This document shows positions 7,120-9,018 of a stretch of DNA of 9,018 nt, one piece after another. The translations under genes and the position numbers were made by a program. This stretch comes from Thermopetrobacter sp. (GTDB taxonomy: Bacteria; Pseudomonadota; Alphaproteobacteria; Rhizobiales; Aestuariivirgaceae), in contig DRPD01000110.1 in assembly GCA_011374735.1 (NCBI GenBank), forward strand, positions 1-9,018, given 5' to 3'. Numbering within the stretch: position 1 is the first letter of the stretch; every line of letters begins with the position of its first letter. Below the pieces are notes generated by a model. The model was not told where the DNA came from and made no database searches. It saw only the letters and a list, made by a program, of their open reading frames with translations.

Positions 7120-7557
7120 TCACGCACCCCCTTCCGGTTCGGTGACCAGTTCGACGATGTCGGCCAGCGGGTCGGCGCCGGCCACCTGGGCCGCGCCGGA
7201 CAGCAGGCCGCCGCCGTCGGCGATGCCGCTGAGGCCCAGCCACAGGCCCAGCAGCAGCGAGGCGGCCAACGCGCCGGCCGCCCACCAGCGGGCGGGCGGG
7301 TTGTCGTTGGCCGCATCGGGCGCGCCACGGGCGGCGCGCAGGATGGCCCCGGCCAGCGCCGGATTCGGCGGCGGCGGGCCGGGCTCGGCCAGCAGCGCGT
7401 CAAGGGCGCGGGCCTCGGCCAGCGCCTGAGCGGCGCGGCGATCTGCGGCGCACCGCCGTTTCATGGCGGCGCGATGCCGTTCGGGCCAGCGGTCTTCATC
7501 CGCGCCGTGGCGCTCCAGCAGGTCGCGCAGTGCGCCGATGGTCATCTCCTCGCTCAT
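7120..7557 (-). CDS. Small single-pass membrane protein, putative anti-sigma factor
   Basis: A 145-residue protein. Residues 1-58 form a charged helical cytoplasmic part with a RWPERHR patch (23-29). It is followed by a Pro-rich linker, then one membrane segment (about 92-110, WWAAGALAASLLLGLWLGL) and a short periplasmic tail. I recognise no characterised domain; there is no zinc-type HxxxCxxC motif. The position, right behind an ECF sigma gene and ahead of a periplasmic sensor-type gene, and the topology (cytoplasmic part, one helix, periplasmic tail) fit an anti-sigma factor like CnrY, so the role is inferred. The start ATG overlaps the sigma stop as TGATG, with GAGG about 9 bases upstream; an in-frame GTG one codon earlier (7560) is also possible. 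The 3' neighbour begins at the next base after the TGA. Confidence 0.72.
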   Translation of the reverse strand: MSEEMTIGALRDLLERHGADEDRWPERHRAAMKRRCAADRRAAQALAEARALDALLAEPGPPPPNPALAGAILRAARGAPDAANDNPPARWWAAGALAASLLLGLWLGLSGIADGGGLLSGAAQVAGADPLADIVELVTEPEGGA

Positions 7558-8126
7558 CACTCGTTCCCTCGCATATGGGCCAGCTCCTCGGCAAGCAGCT
7601 CCTTCAGTTTGCGCCGGCCGCGGGCCAGCAGGGATTCCACGGCCTCGACGCTGAGGCCCATGATCCGCGCCGTCTCGATGTTGGAGTGCTCCAGCTCATG
7701 GGCCAGGGTGACGGCGAGGCGCTGGCGTTCGGGCAGGCGGCCGATGGCGGCGCGCACCCGTTGGCGGCGTTGCGCGGCCAGCAATTGCGCCTCCGGGCCG
7801 GGGTGGCCGTCGGGGATGGCGTGGGCGGCCCGTTCATCGAGCTGTCGCGGTGCGTTCTGGCGCAGGCGGTCGATGCAGGCGTTGGCCGCCACCCGCATGA
7901 GCCAGGGCCCGAACTTGCCACGCGCCGCATCGAAGCCGTCGGGCTTGCGCCAAAGGCGCAGGAACACGTCCTGGGCCAGATCGTCGGCGTCGGCGGCGTT
8001 GCCCAGCATGCGCCAGGCCAGCCGCCGCACGCTTTCCAGATGGCGCTCCAGCAGCCGCGCGAAGGCGGCGTCATCGCCGCTGGCGACGGCGCGCATGAGG
8101 TCTTCATCGGACGGCGCTGGCGGCAT
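7557..8126 (-). CDS. ECF-subfamily RNA polymerase sigma factor
   Basis: A 189-residue sigma factor with only regions 2 and 4. Region 2 spans about 9-90, with the core-binding and -10 recognition part DADDLAQDVFLRLWRK at 46-61 and FGPWLMRVAANACIDRLR at 72-89. Region 4 spans about 117-178, with LPERQRLAVTLAHELE (131-146) and a helix-turn-helix through SNIETARIMGLSVEAVESLL (148-167) followed by ARGRRKLKELL. It would direct polymerase to a small stress regulon. I chose ATG 8126 because GGAG lies 6 bases upstream. A GTG at 8189 would extend the protein through the 8144-8170 hairpin, giving an Arg/Pro-rich addition with no ribosome site. Its stop overlaps the putative anti-sigma start. The exact ECF group is not assigned here. 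Confidence 0.93.
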   Translation of the reverse strand: MPPAPSDEDLMRAVASGDDAAFARLLERHLESVRRLAWRMLGNAADADDLAQDVFLRLWRKPDGFDAARGKFGPWLMRVAANACIDRLRQNAPRQLDERAAHAIPDGHPGPEAQLLAAQRRQRVRAAIGRLPERQRLAVTLAHELEHSNIETARIMGLSVEAVESLLARGRRKLKELLAEELAHMRGNE

Positions 8127-8141
8127 GGCGGCTCCGGTGGA

Positions 8142-8164
8142 TACGGGGCGGAAGCGGCGCTTCC
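8142..8164 (-). promoter_or_regulatory. Candidate ECF-type promoter element ahead of the sigma gene (GGAA-N15-CGTA)
   Basis: On the minus strand GGAA (8164-8161) and CGTA (8145-8142) are separated by 15 bases, the same spacing as in the element upstream of the EF-hand gene. GGAA at -35 and CGT(A/C/T) at -10 are usual for ECF promoters. It overlaps the 8144-8170 hairpin, so the match may be accidental, and transcripts would have a very short leader (about 10 bases). Confidence 0.2.
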
Positions 8165-8170
8165 GCCCCG
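8144..8170 (-). repeat. 12-bp GC-rich hairpin between EF-hand and sigma genes
   Basis: CGGGGCGGAAGC (8144-8155) and GCTTCCGCCCCG (8159-8170) form a perfect 12-bp stem around a 3-base loop. It begins 22 bases after the EF-hand stop and ends 17 bases before the sigma start codon. On neither strand does a T-run follow (minus: TATCCACC), so it is not a standard intrinsic terminator. It could protect the EF-hand message, pause polymerase, or set a lower level of sigma than of EF-hand protein. It also argues against the upstream GTG start of the sigma gene. Confidence 0.6.
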
Positions 8171-8192
8171 GCTGTTCCGGAGATAGCACCGA

Positions 8193-8711
8193 TCAGCGCG
8201 GCGGGCCATAGGGCGCGGGATTGCCCATCTGGTGGCGCTTGCGCCACTGGCGCATCATCATGCGCCGCTTCATGCGACGGCGGAATTTGGCGCGCACCCG
8301 CTTGACCTCCTGACGGGTGATCTTGCCATCGCCATTGAGATCGAGACGGGCGAACAGGCGGTTGCGCTTGTTGACGAACTCGTCCCTGGTCACCGTGCCG
8401 TCACCGTCGGCGTCGAGCCGCGCCAGCAGGCGATAGCGCAGGCGCGTCTTGCGCTTTTCCAGCCGCTTCATGATGGCGGCGTCGATTTCGGCGGCGGTGA
8501 TCACGCCGTCGCCGTTGGCATCCCTTTTCGCGAAGCGTTTGGCGCGCGCCGCGGCCACCTCTTCCCTGGTGATGACGCCGTCGCCGTTGGCGTCCAGCTT
8601 CATGAGATTGGGGCGTTTGACGACCGGGCCGGGGCCGTGGGCCAGCGCCGCGGAGGCGCCCAGCAGGCTGAGCGCGGCGGCGGCCAGGGTCAGTTTCAGC
8701 GGTGTCTTCAT
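8193..8711 (-). CDS. Periplasmic EF-hand protein with four calcium-binding loops
   Basis: A 172-residue exported protein. Residues 1-24 are a Sec signal peptide ending ALA before His25. Four canonical 12-residue EF loops follow: 40-51, 64-75, 100-111 and 124-135. Each has the D-x-[ND]-G-D-G-x-[IV]-T-x-x-E pattern with Asp at position 1 and Glu at 12, so all should bind Ca2+. They form two pairs (24 residues apart within pairs, 36 between loops 2 and 3). The end (about 138-162) is strongly basic with a Met cluster and lacks any enzyme motif. No catalytic domain is present, so a Ca2+ sensor or buffer in the periplasm is the fair reading. ATG 8711 has an ideal AAAGGAG site 8 bases upstream. It is the first gene ahead of the ECF sigma unit, 66 bases upstream of its start. 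Confidence 0.9.
   Translation of the reverse strand: MKTPLKLTLAAAALSLLGASAALAHGPGPVVKRPNLMKLDANGDGVITREEVAAARAKRFAKRDANGDGVITAAEIDAAIMKRLEKRKTRLRYRLLARLDADGDGTVTRDEFVNKRNRLFARLDLNGDGKITRQEVKRVRAKFRRRMKRRMMMRQWRKRHQMGNPAPYGPPR
8496..8595 (-). repeat. Near-identical 28-base repeat, 72 bases apart, within EF-hand loops 1 and 2
   Basis: The segments at 8496-8523 and 8568-8595 agree in about 26 of 28 bases, including a 17-base identical core (8503-8519 and 8575-8591). The 72-base period equals 24 codons, the distance between loops 1 and 2. Loops 3 and 4 are more diverged. This suggests duplication of one EF-hand unit inside the gene, or gene conversion keeping the two alike. Confidence 0.7.
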
Positions 8712-8889
8712 CGGATCGTCTCCTTTGGTTGGCTTCAGGGGGAAGCGGGGATGAAGGCGCCGCGGCTGGCGGCCTTCACTTCCCTCTACGAAGCGGGGAG
8801 ACGGATTCCGTCGCGGGCACCATCATTGATGCTCCGAATGATCGAACGGCTGTTGCGCGGGCTTTTGGAACCCGGGGCAATTTTTCCGT
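8712..8889 (-). other. Intergenic region upstream of the EF-hand/sigma operon
   Basis: A 178-base gap with no convincing gene. It holds the EF-hand ribosome binding site, the ECF-type promoter candidate (8787-8809) and two short inverted repeats that could be protein-binding sites: GACGGA/TCCGTC around a single base (8800-8812, overlapping the candidate -35) and ATCATT/AATGAT spaced by 9 bases (8822-8842). No strong terminator for the upstream aminotransferase gene is seen in its direction. Confidence 0.5.
8787..8809 (-). promoter_or_regulatory. Candidate ECF-type promoter for the EF-hand/sigma operon (GGAA-N15-CGTA)
   Basis: On the minus strand GGAA (8809-8806), a 15-base spacer and CGTA (8790-8787) resemble the bipartite promoters read by ECF sigma factors (GGAA at -35, CGT-type -10). 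Transcription would begin near 8780, leaving a leader of about 70 bases before the ATG at 8711. ECF genes usually control their own operon, and the encoded sigma factor is in this operon. The call is based on pattern and context only. Confidence 0.35.

Positions 8890-9018
<129 letters not shown>

Noticed and set aside
8127..8189. An N-terminal extension of the sigma factor from GTG 8189
   Set aside because: No ribosome site, and the added codons run through a perfect 12-bp hairpin. ATG 8126 has GGAG at proper distance and gives the normal ECF start.
8853..8885. Imperfect hairpin (TTGC...GCAA with inner GGG/CCC) followed by TTTTT on the plus strand, like an intrinsic terminator
   Set aside because: The T-run is on the plus strand, but no plus-strand gene lies upstream, and the stem has an internal loop. 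It would not work for the minus-strand aminotransferase ending at 8890.

Overview
The window looks like chromosomal DNA from a high-GC alphaproteobacterium, plausibly Rhodospirillales-like. The sequence supports this through strong G/C bias at third codon positions, a 7Fe ferredoxin start of the type common in that class, and proteins typical of it: a fused TAXI-TRAP permease with a companion universal stress protein, and an ECF sigma factor followed by a small membrane protein and a periplasmic 'heavy-metal sensor' type protein. The genus cannot be named from this stretch. Nothing resembles an insertion sequence, prophage, CRISPR array, tRNA or rRNA.

Layout. At the left edge (1-52, minus) is the first part of a ferredoxin gene (fdxA). 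A 233-base divergent intergenic region follows, with a candidate fdxA promoter and an unusual set of complementary segments ahead of the next gene. The only plus-strand gene is a low-molecular-weight protein tyrosine phosphatase (286-753). It converges on the minus-strand genes with one base between the two stop codons.

From 6500 down to 755 lies a minus-strand series: class III aminotransferase, TAXI-family solute-binding protein, fused TRAP permease, universal stress protein. The last three form a secondary transporter with its usual accessory. A strong UNCG-type hairpin between binding protein and permease probably lets the binding protein be made in excess. The aminotransferase may be co-transcribed and may act on the imported compound, which is unknown.

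From 8711 down to 6574 lies a second minus-strand series that looks like an envelope-sensing unit: a periplasmic four-EF-hand protein, an ECF sigma factor, a small single-pass membrane protein in the position of an anti-sigma factor, and a membrane-anchored, Arg-rich protein of the CnrX/Spy-like metal-resistance type. The last three genes overlap or abut and are surely translated together. The EF-hand gene is separated from the sigma gene by a 12-bp GC hairpin. Two equally spaced GGAA-N15-CGTA elements, one ahead of each of these two genes, are candidate autoregulatory promoters. This four-gene unit is the most interesting part of the window. At the right edge (8890-9018, minus) is the C-terminal end of a class I aspartate aminotransferase.
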